DNA of 64,000 bases from an uncultured archaeon (lineage in GTDB: Archaea; Thermoproteota; Nitrososphaeria_A; Caldarchaeales; Wolframiiraptoraceae): assembly GCA_938083505.1 (NCBI GenBank), contig CALKCF010000002.1:90874-154873 (forward strand). The letters run 5' to 3'. Of the stretch, positions 9,144-16,461 are shown one piece after another. Position numbers and translations under genes: made by a program. The stretch's first letter is position 1. Every line of letters begins with the position of its first letter. The notes below the pieces were generated by a model. The model searched no databases. It was not told where the DNA came from and worked only from the letters and a program-made list of their open reading frames with translations.

Positions 9144-9412
9144 TTAGTACTTGATGCTGAGATGCAACAGAACGACGAGTGCCGCAACTGTGAACAGGTC
9201 AGGCATTAGAGCAAAGGGCCAAGACTGAACGGTCTAAACCCGAAGGTCCACATTATCATGAGGTTGGAGGTAAGGGCGTATAGGAATAGGATTATCGAAA
9301 ATATTATCAGTCCAATTGTGAACTCGGACCTATTTTTCTGTATATGTCAACGTATACTAACAACAAGAATATTAGAAGAGCGTAACTTTGACGAAGAGGG
9401 GGATAAACGCAT
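9144..9412 (-). pseudogene. Frameshifted small multi-span membrane protein
   Basis: Reading the minus strand and switching frames gives a coherent hydrophobic protein of about 85-90 residues. It starts at ATG 9412 and passes through ALLIFLLLVYVDIYRKIG, then FTIGLIIFSIILFLYALTSN, then GFRPFSLGPL and finally MPDLFTVAALVVLLHLSIKY before TAA 9144-9146. At least two or three frame changes are needed. The ATG lies about 24 bases from a palindromic TTATATAA box, as expected for a leaderless archaeal transcript. Three hydrophobic segments and the terminal PDLF motif resemble small archaeal membrane proteins near transcription-regulator genes, but I cannot name the family. Sequencing error is an alternative to decay. 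Confidence 0.5.
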
Positions 9413-9435
9413 CTCCGAATTTTTTATTTTTATGC

Positions 9436-9443
9436 TTATATAA
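9436..9443. promoter_or_regulatory. Palindromic TATA box serving both strands
   Basis: TTATATAA is its own reverse complement. On the plus strand it is about 25-29 bases before the predicted 5' end of the C/D sRNA. On the minus strand it is 24 bases before the ATG of the decayed membrane-protein gene. One TBP site could therefore have driven both transcripts. Confidence 0.55.
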
Positions 9444-9464
9444 CCCTATCCATCGGTGATTGTG

Positions 9465-9525
9465 TGGGATGATGAGCAACGTCCGAGTTGATTATTTATG
9501 ATACTCGACGGGCAGGCTGACCAAG
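9465..9525 (+). ncRNA. Probable box C/D guide sRNA
   Basis: The order and spacing of boxes fit an archaeal C/D sRNA. Box C is ATGATGA at 9469-9475, followed by a 12-base guide, a degenerate D' (TTGA), five spacer bases, a C'-like TATGATA, a guide of about 12 bases (CTCGACGGGCAGG) and box D CTGA at 9517-9520. Short flanks could pair to close the kink-turn. A TATA box at 9436-9443 fits a start near 9465. It is 40 bases upstream of tRNA-Leu, so the two RNAs may share a transcript. Methylation targets were not assigned. Confidence 0.62.
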
Positions 9526-9565
9526 ATGTTTCTATAATGCCGAGTATGTCAAGAATGGGCTGGGA

Positions 9566-9669
9566 GCGGGGGTTGCCAAGCCTGGTCAACGGCGCAGGGC
9601 TCAGATTCTTTATAATGATGGGAGACCCTGTCCCGTAGGGGTTCGTGGGTTCAAATCCCACCCCCCGCA
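9566..9669 (+). tRNA. tRNA-Leu(CAG) with a 19-nt intron
   Basis: Acceptor GCGGGGG pairs with CCCCCGC, the T arm is GTGGG-TTCAAAT-CCCAC, and a long variable arm marks a class II tRNA. The anticodon stem is CAGGG/CCCTG with mature loop CTCAGAA, giving anticodon CAG. A 19-base intron (9606-9624) follows position 37. Loop bases CTCA pair with TGGG at the intron's 3' end to form the four-base central helix of a bulge-helix-bulge, so this is the canonical 37/38 intron. The discriminator is A; CCA is not encoded. Confidence 0.93.
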
Positions 9670-9760
9670 TAAATTTACTAATAAATTATGAATATTTGAG
9701 ATGCTGTTTATTTTTATGGTGTTAGTTTGTGAAGTCAAATTAGGATAAGACGTGCACCAA

Positions 9761-9931
9761 TTAAGGATCATACCATTTACGTTTATTTGCCTTTTTGTTT
9801 GAAATTGTTTTGTATCTTTCTTCAATGTTCTTCTTGTGAGGCTTTGCGAGTTTTAGGCTAACGTTGCTTACTGCATACTTACGTGCAGTCTACTCCACCT
9901 GGCCAGCATTATCTAGAAGATTGAGCATCAT
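9761..9931 (-). pseudogene. Small basic ORF interrupted by one TAG
   Basis: From ATG 9931 the minus-strand frame runs 57 codons to TAA 9761-9763 with a single TAG at codon 14. Downstream of the stop the translation is strikingly Lys/Arg-rich (RKYAVSNVSLKLAKPHKKN... then NKKANKRKWYDP). A TATA-like AGCTTATAGAG lies about 25-30 bases upstream on the same strand. I do not recognise the product. TGG to TAG would restore an open frame. The rest of 9670-10185 shows only A/T-rich sequence and the promoter of the next gene. Confidence 0.38.
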
Positions 9932-10185
9932 CAAAATTTTATTCCCATAGTATCTCTATAAGCTTACCCTCCATACTAATACCAAAGAGGGAATTGAGGG
10001 CATTGATATCAGGTAGATACATAAACATGCCTATTTGGATATTACCGCATTGGGAGATAAAAAGCGATCAAAGCTTACTTTCCATCAAAAATTTCATGAG
10101 ATTGCACGTAAAAAATTTAGAGAATGATTTTGGAGATAGGTTCAACGTTTATAAGCGTGACTGCAACACATATTTTGGTGAGGTT

Positions 10186-11295
10186 ATGCCCGTAATGGGT
10201 AGGGGTTTCTTAGCTGTAGTGTTAGTAGTGATACTTTTTTTAGTAGGAATGAATTTTTACACATATGTTATCTTCAGTCAAGAGAATCTGGAACTCAAGA
10301 ATAAGCTGATGCTGAGGATAGGCGAATATAATAATCTTGAACAAGCCCATAACTCTCTTCAAGGTATGTATAACGAGTTGAGGCAGAATTACGAGCGGCT
10401 GGCCGAGCTTAACAAGAACCTCACGCTCCAGGTTTCCGAGGCTGAGGAGAAATATCAGAAGCTCATCAATAGTTACCACGAAGTCTTGGAGGCTAATAGA
10501 GAGCTAGCCAGGGCATTGGAGTTTATCGCGAACAAGCTAATCGTACCATGCAACTACACCTTGGCTGGTGGGCCTACATGCATTGAAAACAACACCTTCA
10601 CGTTAATGAGTTTCTATGAGTTCATTAACAGATCGATATATGCTTACGACAAAGAGATGAAGGAATACGTCTATAGTGTGACGGATGGATGGGATGGAAG
10701 TGAGGAGGATTTTCGTTCAGACCTCTACAAGATATATGAGGCTTGGCGTAAGGACTTCAACTATATGCTTCCATCGCCAGCACAAAAGAACTTGACTTTC
10801 ATCGTTGTTGGGACTTGGTGGTATCCGCCAACTAAGATGGGAGACCACTTCCTCAAGGAGGTGAAAAACTACGATGTAATGAACACGACAGTAGTGGGTG
10901 CGCCGATAAGCTTCAGATATAAGAAAGGTGTCTGCTGGGATTACGCGACCGTACTAGTTGCCCTCTACTACGCATACTACGACATCGCGGGGAGGAGTCT
11001 TCCCACCGGCTACCTTTCCATCGGCCTCTTGGACATGGACGGCCACCACGGGTGCACACTTATAAAAGAAAGCGGCGACAGAGTAGCGATAATAGACTGG
11101 GAAGTGATAACGAAGGAGGATAACAAAATCGTCTTCATACCATTTGAGGAGGCGAAGAAACTCCATGAAGAGTATTGGAACTCTAGAATAAGCTACGATG
11201 CCGTTCAGAGGAGGACCGTCACGTCACCATTCGTGATAAATAACTTCACATCGAACGAAGAATTCCATAAATGGTTGATCGAAGAGTTCAACTAA
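10186..11295 (+). CDS. Membrane-anchored transglutaminase-like protein
   Basis: The 369-residue product has one N-terminal transmembrane segment (about residues 6-27), a coiled-coil stalk (about 28-105) and an external transglutaminase/cysteine-protease-fold domain. The triad is visible as Cys in GVCWDYA, His in GHHGCTL and Asp in IIDWEV. The protein should therefore sit outside the cell and act as a protease, amidase or cross-linker. The open frame extends up to 9994, but a TATA-like TTTATAAG at about 10149 and AGGT before ATG 10186 favour the shorter start, which begins just ahead of the membrane segment. No operon partner is apparent. Confidence 0.8.
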   Translation: MPVMGRGFLAVVLVVILFLVGMNFYTYVIFSQENLELKNKLMLRIGEYNNLEQAHNSLQGMYNELRQNYERLAELNKNLTLQVSEAEEKYQKLINSYHEVLEANRELARALEFIANKLIVPCNYTLAGGPTCIENNTFTLMSFYEFINRSIYAYDKEMKEYVYSVTDGWDGSEEDFRSDLYKIYEAWRKDFNYMLPSPAQKNLTFIVVGTWWYPPTKMGDHFLKEVKNYDVMNTTVVGAPISFRYKKGVCWDYATVLVALYYAYYDIAGRSLPTGYLSIGLLDMDGHHGCTLIKESGDRVAIIDWEVITKEDNKIVFIPFEEAKKLHEEYWNSRISYDAVQRRTVTSPFVINNFTSNEEFHKWLIEEFN

Positions 11296-11355
11296 TCCTG
11301 TATCAATGAAATATCAAAAATAATTTCCAAAGAAACAAGGTATTTTAAAATTATT

Positions 11356-11784
11356 TTACTTTAGCTTTTCCAAAGGAACATAAACATCCAGCTCGAATTC
11401 CGATAAGTGAACCTTCCCAGAGTCGGTCACGACCATGTGGTAAGTTGACTTTGGAGGCAGTTTTCTCTTTTTTAGGCCAGCCTCCCTCACGATGTCCTTA
11501 CAAACGGGCAATCCGAGCGGACCTGGCTCTACAACTATCAGCGGCGAGTCGTAGTCGAAGAGCGACACAGGAACTTTGCTGCATCCGAACCCTTTTAGTA
11601 TATTGTAGCGGTGGTGTCCATCTAAGATCACCATGGTCTTATAGTCTACTGCTAAAGACTTCCTAAGGTAGCCGTCGCGAAGTATCTCTGCTTTCAGTTC
11701 CTCTAAATGTATAAGGTCTATCTCCTCATGTTCAATGAGCGAATCTATCTTTACAATCTTCACATCTATGGGTCGTAGTATCAT
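11356..11784 (-). CDS. ParB/Srx-fold protein, SerK-like
   Basis: The 142-residue protein carries the ParB/sulfiredoxin fold signature ILDGHHRYNILKGFG near residues 53-67. The same motif is found in the archaeal ADP-dependent free-serine kinase SerK and in ParB-type nucleases. It is shorter than the characterised SerK, and no DNA-binding helix-turn-helix follows as in chromosome-partition ParB. A small-molecule kinase or ATP/CTP-binding role is more likely than plasmid partition. The gene is monocistronic and diverges from the QueT-like gene. Confidence 0.65.
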   Translation of the reverse strand: MILRPIDVKIVKIDSLIEHEEIDLIHLEELKAEILRDGYLRKSLAVDYKTMVILDGHHRYNILKGFGCSKVPVSLFDYDSPLIVVEPGPLGLPVCKDIVREAGLKKRKLPPKSTYHMVVTDSGKVHLSEFELDVYVPLEKLK

Positions 11785-11866
11785 TACCTACAGGGCAAAA
11801 TGCCGCTTATATTAATCTGTTTCTCTAAGAAATGTATTTGAGATACTTTATGCTTAAAAACCCAAA

Positions 11867-11897
11867 CTGCTTGTGCTTGTGATACATAGCCAAGCAG
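11867..11897 (+). promoter_or_regulatory. 7-bp inverted repeat in the queT leader
   Basis: CTGCTTG at 11867-11873 and CAAGCAG at 11891-11897 are exact reverse complements across 17 bases. They lie just downstream of a TATA-like TTTATGCTTAAAAA (about 11848). The repeat straddles the likely transcription start, so an operator is as likely as an RNA hairpin. Confidence 0.35.
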
Positions 11898-11924
11898 TCG
11901 GTATGAACGGGGTGGTTGTACGGT

Positions 11925-12467
11925 TTGAAGAGTAAGACTAGATCTCTGGCCGTTTCGTCCGTCCTGGCATCTCTTTATGCAGTCTTGGTTGTGACACTTG
12001 CACCCTTCAGTTTCCTACCTTTTCAGGTAAGGGTTGCCGATGCCCTTCTCCCACTTTCTATAATGTTTGGACCTCCAGCAGCCTACGGCTTATCCATAGG
12101 ATGTGCGGTTGCCAATTACATAGGTGGTCTGATACTTTTTGGCGGCGCATTTGTAATAGACGTAACCGGCGGTGCTGTAGCTAACTTTCTCGCCTGTTAC
12201 CTTGCATGGCTTATAGGAGGGCATGGTGGTGTAAAGAGAAGATTTCTCGCGACACTTGTCCAAACAATAATCGTCACGCTAATAGTGGGGGGTTATCTAT
12301 GGGTTCTAGTCGGCATGCCTAGCGCCTACAACATCGTCGGTTTTGAGTTGCCCGGTCTGCTAGCAGTTATCTTAGGCGTGGCTATAGGTTCGGTAATAGC
12401 GATAAATGTCATGGGATTTGCGCTGGAGGAGGCGGTTAGAAGGGTGCTATACATAACAGATAAGTAG
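11925..12467 (+). CDS. queT: QueT-family ECF-type transporter S component
   Basis: A small integral membrane protein of about 180 residues with five or six hydrophobic segments. Motifs such as LPFQVRVADALLPLSIMFGPPAAYGLSIGCAVANYIGG are typical of the QueT family, which is linked to uptake of queuosine/archaeosine precursors. TTG 11925 is preferred because GGGGTGG lies nine bases upstream; TTG 11916 would abut that ribosome-binding sequence. No ECF module ATPase is adjacent, so it may share a housekeeping module. The prephenate dehydratase gene follows after 24 bases, probably co-transcribed. Confidence 0.72.
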   Translation: MKSKTRSLAVSSVLASLYAVLVVTLAPFSFLPFQVRVADALLPLSIMFGPPAAYGLSIGCAVANYIGGLILFGGAFVIDVTGGAVANFLACYLAWLIGGHGGVKRRFLATLVQTIIVTLIVGGYLWVLVGMPSAYNIVGFELPGLLAVILGVAIGSVIAINVMGFALEEAVRRVLYITDK

Positions 12468-12491
12468 GAACGGGGCCTTTGGGGATTTAGT

Positions 12492-13319
12492 ATGAGCGGT
12501 AATGTGACCGTTGCTTTTCAAGGCGAGCTTGGTGCTTATAGTCATATAGCTGCCTTAAAGTTCTTCGGCTCAATAAACGCTCTACCCCAGAAGACAATAT
12601 CAGACGTCTTCGAGGTCGTTGAAGCATCCAAGGCTACATATGGAGTAGTACCATTCGAAAATTCGCTTGAGGGTAGCGTGAACGAGACATATGATATGCT
12701 TCTCGAGACTAACCTTAACGTTATGGGTGAGGTGAAGCTAAGGATAGTTCATTGCTTGATAGCTAACTTAGACATCGAAATATCCGATATAAAACGCGTT
12801 TACTCACACCCTCAAGCACTTGCGCAGTGCAAGTCTTACATTAGAGCCATGGGCTGGGAAACTGTTCCATGCTACGATACGGCTGGAAGCGTAAAGATGC
12901 TGAAAGAGTTAAAAATCAATGACGCTGCAGCAATCGCAAGCGAGCTGGCCGCTGAGATATACGGAATGAAGGTCCTCCAAAAAGGTATAGAAGATTTTGC
13001 TGCGAACTACACGAGGTTCTTAGTTATTGGTAGGGACAGCGTTCCAAGAACCGGTAAAGACAAAACCTCGATAATCTTCACAACAAAGCACATACCGGGT
13101 GCGCTCTACGTGGCTCTCGAGGAGTTTGCAAGGAGGAGCATCAACCTTACAATGCTTGTATCAAGACCGAAGAAAAAGACACCTTGGGAGTACAATTTCT
13201 ATGTAGACTTCGAGGGGCATGTTTCGGACGAAGTTGTGAGGCATTGTCTGGAAGCGTTAAAGGACAAAACGGTATTCCTAAAAGTCTTGGGCTCCTACCC
13301 GGCAGCAACTGATGTATGA
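12492..13319 (+). CDS. pheA: Prephenate dehydratase
   Basis: This 275-residue enzyme converts prephenate to phenylpyruvate in phenylalanine biosynthesis. The N-terminal catalytic domain shows the FQGELGAYSH opening, GVVPFENSLEGSV and the Thr-containing ANYTRFLVIG motif near residue 178. A C-terminal ACT domain (about residues 195-270) has VSRP where ESRP is usual, plus WEYNFYVDFEGH, and should bind Phe as feedback inhibitor. The length is that of a monofunctional dehydratase, without chorismate mutase. Chorismate mutase and prephenate dehydrogenase genes are not in the window. Confidence 0.93.
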   Translation: MSGNVTVAFQGELGAYSHIAALKFFGSINALPQKTISDVFEVVEASKATYGVVPFENSLEGSVNETYDMLLETNLNVMGEVKLRIVHCLIANLDIEISDIKRVYSHPQALAQCKSYIRAMGWETVPCYDTAGSVKMLKELKINDAAAIASELAAEIYGMKVLQKGIEDFAANYTRFLVIGRDSVPRTGKDKTSIIFTTKHIPGALYVALEEFARRSINLTMLVSRPKKKTPWEYNFYVDFEGHVSDEVVRHCLEALKDKTVFLKVLGSYPAATDV

Positions 13320-13364
13320 ACACCAGTTAATCTTTTTAAGCAAAGCCAAATGTTCAGGTTATCG

Positions 13365-13850
13365 ATGATCAAGGTCATCGTCCTTTCAGACTCCCACACA
13401 TATAGCTTGGATCTATTCCCGAGAAAAATTTTAGAGGAGCTCGATACTGCTGATTGGATAATCCATGCTGGAGACTTCACGGAGATAGACCTCGTCAATG
13501 AATTAAAAGCTCGCGGGAATTTTAAAGGTGTTCGTGGCAACATGGACTCACTAGAGGTGAAGACTCTGCTTCCGGAGACCGAGCTACTAGAAGTTGGTGG
13601 CTTTCTCATAGGCATATGCCATCCTGCCGAGGGCGGGCCGCCGCTAAGAATCCAAGATAGGATTAGAGCTAAGTTCGGCAGGGTCGACGTCATAGTTTAT
13701 GGCCATACCCACGAGTCAAAAAACGAAGTTCGGGATAAAATCTTATATCTAAACCCAGGCAGCGCGACTGGTGCTTGGCCCGCCACTTACGCATCTTATG
13801 GCATAGTAGAGATAAAGGATAATATTAGGGTCAGGATAGTACACATATAA
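13365..13850 (+). CDS. YfcE/MJ0936-type phosphodiesterase
   Basis: A compact calcineurin-fold phosphodiesterase of about 161 residues. Metal ligands are seen in LSDSHTY, HAGDF, RGNMD, the His of GICHP and GHTHES. That set is typical of the MJ0936/YfcE family, whose natural substrates are mostly unknown (cyclic nucleotides or phosphodiesters in vitro). A TATA-like TTTTTAAG at 13331 places the transcript start at about 13360, so ATG 13365 should be leaderless; the earlier ATG 13350 would fall before the start site. The downstream gene begins after 36 bases. Confidence 0.87.
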   Translation: MIKVIVLSDSHTYSLDLFPRKILEELDTADWIIHAGDFTEIDLVNELKARGNFKGVRGNMDSLEVKTLLPETELLEVGGFLIGICHPAEGGPPLRIQDRIRAKFGRVDVIVYGHTHESKNEVRDKILYLNPGSATGAWPATYASYGIVEIKDNIRVRIVHI

Positions 13851-13886
13851 ATATTTTTGAGTAGCTACGGTAATCCTGTTTTTGGA

Positions 13887-14345
13887 ATGGTTGTTTGGTA
13901 CTTTGCTTACGGTGCTAACCTAAACAAAGATCTGATGAAGAAAAGGGTTGGCGGATGGAGGGATTGCAAGAGGGGCGTATTGGAAGGTTACAAGTTGAGC
14001 TTTGATGTTTTCTCAAAAAGCTGGGGAGGTGGTGTGGCGGACATAAGGGAAGAAAGCGGCTCCAAAGTTTACGGCGCAGTTTATCTACTTGATGAGGAGC
14101 AATTAAAGGTGCTTGATAGGTACGAAGGTGTTCCGAGCATTTACCTCAGAAGAAAAGTAATCGTGAAGACAGATGATGGTGAAGTTAAAGCCGTGACTTA
14201 TGTCGCCGCTAACCCGAAACAGTACGTTAGACCCTCAGCAGAGTACCTAGCGATGATGCAAAAGGGCTTAAGACAGCATGGTTATGGTGACGAAGTTCTA
14301 AGAGAGGTTAGGAGGTTAGCTGAGGGGTTAGGATTAAAGATTTAA
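13887..14345 (+). CDS. Gamma-glutamylcyclotransferase-like (AIG2 fold) protein
   Basis: The 152-residue protein starts with WYFAYGANL, the substrate-binding loop of the gamma-glutamylcyclotransferase fold. It has the expected acidic catalytic residue in LDRYEGVPSIY near residue 80. Members release 5-oxoproline from gamma-glutamyl amines or amino acids. ATG 13887 is about 35 bases after a TATA-like ACATATAAAT. A TTG ten codons upstream is less likely. If active, the 5-oxoproline it releases is a cyclic amide of the kind the 4.7-9.0 kb catabolic genes could handle; that link is speculative. Confidence 0.78.
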   Translation: MVVWYFAYGANLNKDLMKKRVGGWRDCKRGVLEGYKLSFDVFSKSWGGGVADIREESGSKVYGAVYLLDEEQLKVLDRYEGVPSIYLRRKVIVKTDDGEVKAVTYVAANPKQYVRPSAEYLAMMQKGLRQHGYGDEVLREVRRLAEGLGLKI

Positions 14346-14369
14346 TATAAACTTCATCATACCTCAACA

Positions 14370-14924
14370 GTGTTGAAGATAGCAGTTGACCTTGATGGCG
14401 TTTTAGCTGATAGCATATCTATGTGGTTGGCGATATGGAATGCATCTAAAGGTAGCTCGCTTACACTTAAGGACGTTAAATGTTGGGATTTTTGGAAGGA
14501 ACTCGGAATTACTTCGAGCGAGTTTCATAGAATATTCTACAAAGCATGGAAAAATTGGCAACTAATACAACCAACGGAGTTGGATCTTATCTCTAAGGTC
14601 ACAATGTTGGAAGAGTTGGGTAGAGTCGATATAGTGACCTCAAGGCCAAAGAACACCAGGGCATATGTATTAAAGTGGTTGGAAAAGCATGGGCTCGGCA
14701 ACAAGAGCGTGGTGTTCGTTAAGAGCAATAAATCAGAGCTCGACTATGAGGTTTACATAGATGACTCTCCGGTCAACGCCGAGGAGATAGCGTCCGCAGG
14801 AAAGTACGTAGCCTTATATGACAGACCGTGGAATAGACATATGATAGATACTTATAGGATAAAGCGTGTCATGAACTTGGAGGAAGCCTACCTATTCATA
14901 AAAACGCATGTTTTAGGACGTTAA
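14370..14924 (+). CDS. HAD-superfamily hydrolase, 5'-nucleotidase (NT5C)-like
   Basis: The 184-residue protein opens with the HAD motif I AVDLDGVLAD, has motif II VTSRP near residue 90 and motif IV YIDDSP near residue 127. The helical cap after motif I (WLAIWNASKG...) fits the small 5'(3')-deoxyribonucleotidase-like branch. It probably dephosphorylates a nucleotide or other phosphomonoester. The GTG at 14370 follows a TATA-like TTTAATATAAAC by about 25 bases, again suggesting a leaderless message. Confidence 0.8.
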   Translation: MLKIAVDLDGVLADSISMWLAIWNASKGSSLTLKDVKCWDFWKELGITSSEFHRIFYKAWKNWQLIQPTELDLISKVTMLEELGRVDIVTSRPKNTRAYVLKWLEKHGLGNKSVVFVKSNKSELDYEVYIDDSPVNAEEIASAGKYVALYDRPWNRHMIDTYRIKRVMNLEEAYLFIKTHVLGR

Positions 14925-14943
14925 GATGTTTTTGTTTGAAATT

Positions 14944-16356
14944 TTATGAGCCCCACTCTGTGTGGAAAGTTCCAGACTTGTCGACCCTCTCGTATCCATG
15001 CGCACCGAAGCGGTCCCTTAAAGCCTGTATGAGATTTGCTGGCAGACGTTCGCGTCTAAAACAATCGAAGTAGTCTAAGGCAGAAGATATTGCAGGGCAG
15101 GGGATGCCGGTAAGCTTTGCCGTACTTACGAATGACCTCCATTCCGCTTGTCTATCACATAACTCCTTTGCGTATGTAGTGTCAAGTAGAAGATTCACAA
15201 GCTCAGGTCTTCTGGAGTAAACGTCCATTATCATGTTAAGCAACCTCGCCCTTATGATACATCCGCCTCTCCATACTTTGGCCACTTCCCACAACTTTGG
15301 GACATAGCCAAACTCCTTTGATGCCACAGATATTAGGGACATTCCTTGAGCGAAGGCTACGAGCATTGTGCAGTGCAACGACGACCTTGCTGCACTTATA
15401 ATAGACGATTTGTCTACATTAGGTTTTACATCCATCATACATTTTATGATCTTCGATGCCGTAACCCTTTCTTCTTTCAACGCAGACATGTTTCTCGCAG
15501 AGACCGCGGCGTCAATCGTGGGCACAGGTACGCCTAAGTCCATTGCCGTCTGTGACGTCCACTTACCAGTTCCCTTCTGGCCTGCTTTATCCAATATTAG
15601 CTCGACAAGCGGTTTCTTAGTCTCATAATCAATCTTACTCAAAACCTCAGAAGCTATCTCTAAAAGGAAGGAGTTTAGCTCTCCGGCGTTCCAATCGGCA
15701 AATATCTCAGAAATAGTTAGAGCATCTAACCCGAGCAACGTCGTAAAGGCATCATAGACCTCTGCTATGGCTTGCATTATTGCATACTCAATACCGTTGT
15801 GCACCATCTTCACGAAGTGACCGGCACCACCAGGCCCCATGTAACCATAGCACGCATCATCCCCAACCTTTGCGGCAATCTTTACGAATACGGGCCTCAT
15901 GATTTCCTCAGCCTCAGACGGGCCACCAGCCATTATACAAGGCCCCTTCAGCGCACCCTCCTCGCCACCGCTTATTCCAACACCCATGAAATGTATACCA
16001 TGCTCTCCCAGCTTCTTCATTCTTCTTTCGGTATCTTTGAAGTACGAGTTACCACCATCTACTACTACGTCCCCCGGCTCAAGCCATACCATTAGCTGGC
16101 TAAGAAACTCATCAACAGCCTCACCAGCTTTAACCATCAATATTATCCTGCGGGGCTTCTCAAGAGATTTAACAAAGTCTTCTATAGAAAAGTATGCAAA
16201 TATGTTTTTCCCCTTTGCTCTCTGTTCCATGAATGTTTTGGTCCTATCTGCAGACCTGTTATAAACGGATACCACGAACCCTTTATGTTCGATGTTGAGG
16301 GCAAGGTTTGCACCCATGGTTGCAAGTCCTATGAGCCCTACGTCTGACTCTCGCAT
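14944..16356 (-). CDS. gnd: 6-phosphogluconate dehydrogenase (decarboxylating)
   Basis: A full-length 470-residue 6-phosphogluconate dehydrogenase. It oxidises 6-phosphogluconate to ribulose 5-phosphate and CO2. The Rossmann motif is GLATMGANLALNI, and NRSADRT after the second strand favours NADP. Active-site segments GISGGEEGAL, GHFVKMVHNGIEYA and the C-terminal FHTEWG are all present. The long dimeric (bacterial/eukaryotic-length) form is unusual in archaea, many of which lack the oxidative pentose phosphate pathway. It diverges from the double-SIS gene, and an F420-dependent glucose-6-phosphate dehydrogenase-like gene lies 1.3 kb away. Confidence 0.93.
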   Translation of the reverse strand: MRESDVGLIGLATMGANLALNIEHKGFVVSVYNRSADRTKTFMEQRAKGKNIFAYFSIEDFVKSLEKPRRIILMVKAGEAVDEFLSQLMVWLEPGDVVVDGGNSYFKDTERRMKKLGEHGIHFMGVGISGGEEGALKGPCIMAGGPSEAEEIMRPVFVKIAAKVGDDACYGYMGPGGAGHFVKMVHNGIEYAIMQAIAEVYDAFTTLLGLDALTISEIFADWNAGELNSFLLEIASEVLSKIDYETKKPLVELILDKAGQKGTGKWTSQTAMDLGVPVPTIDAAVSARNMSALKEERVTASKIIKCMMDVKPNVDKSSIISAARSSLHCTMLVAFAQGMSLISVASKEFGYVPKLWEVAKVWRGGCIIRARLLNMIMDVYSRRPELVNLLLDTTYAKELCDRQAEWRSFVSTAKLTGIPCPAISSALDYFDCFRRERLPANLIQALRDRFGAHGYERVDKSGTFHTEWGS

Positions 16357-16461
16357 AAATATATTTTTTTATCAAAGTAACAAAAAAGCTTATCGTATAA
16401 TATATCAGTGGGGTTAACATAAAACTATAATTCTGACCTTTCCACATGAATTTTGAGAAAC

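Noticed and set aside
9258..9443. Plus-strand ORF of 61 codons
   Set aside because: The minus strand of the same interval encodes a coherent hydrophobic protein across frames, with a TATA box at the right distance. The plus ORF has no promoter or ribosome-binding site.
13295..13693. Minus-strand frame of 132 codons
   Set aside because: It is opposite the phosphodiesterase gene with all metal motifs; the minus translation is Ser/Pro-rich and has no recognisable fold.
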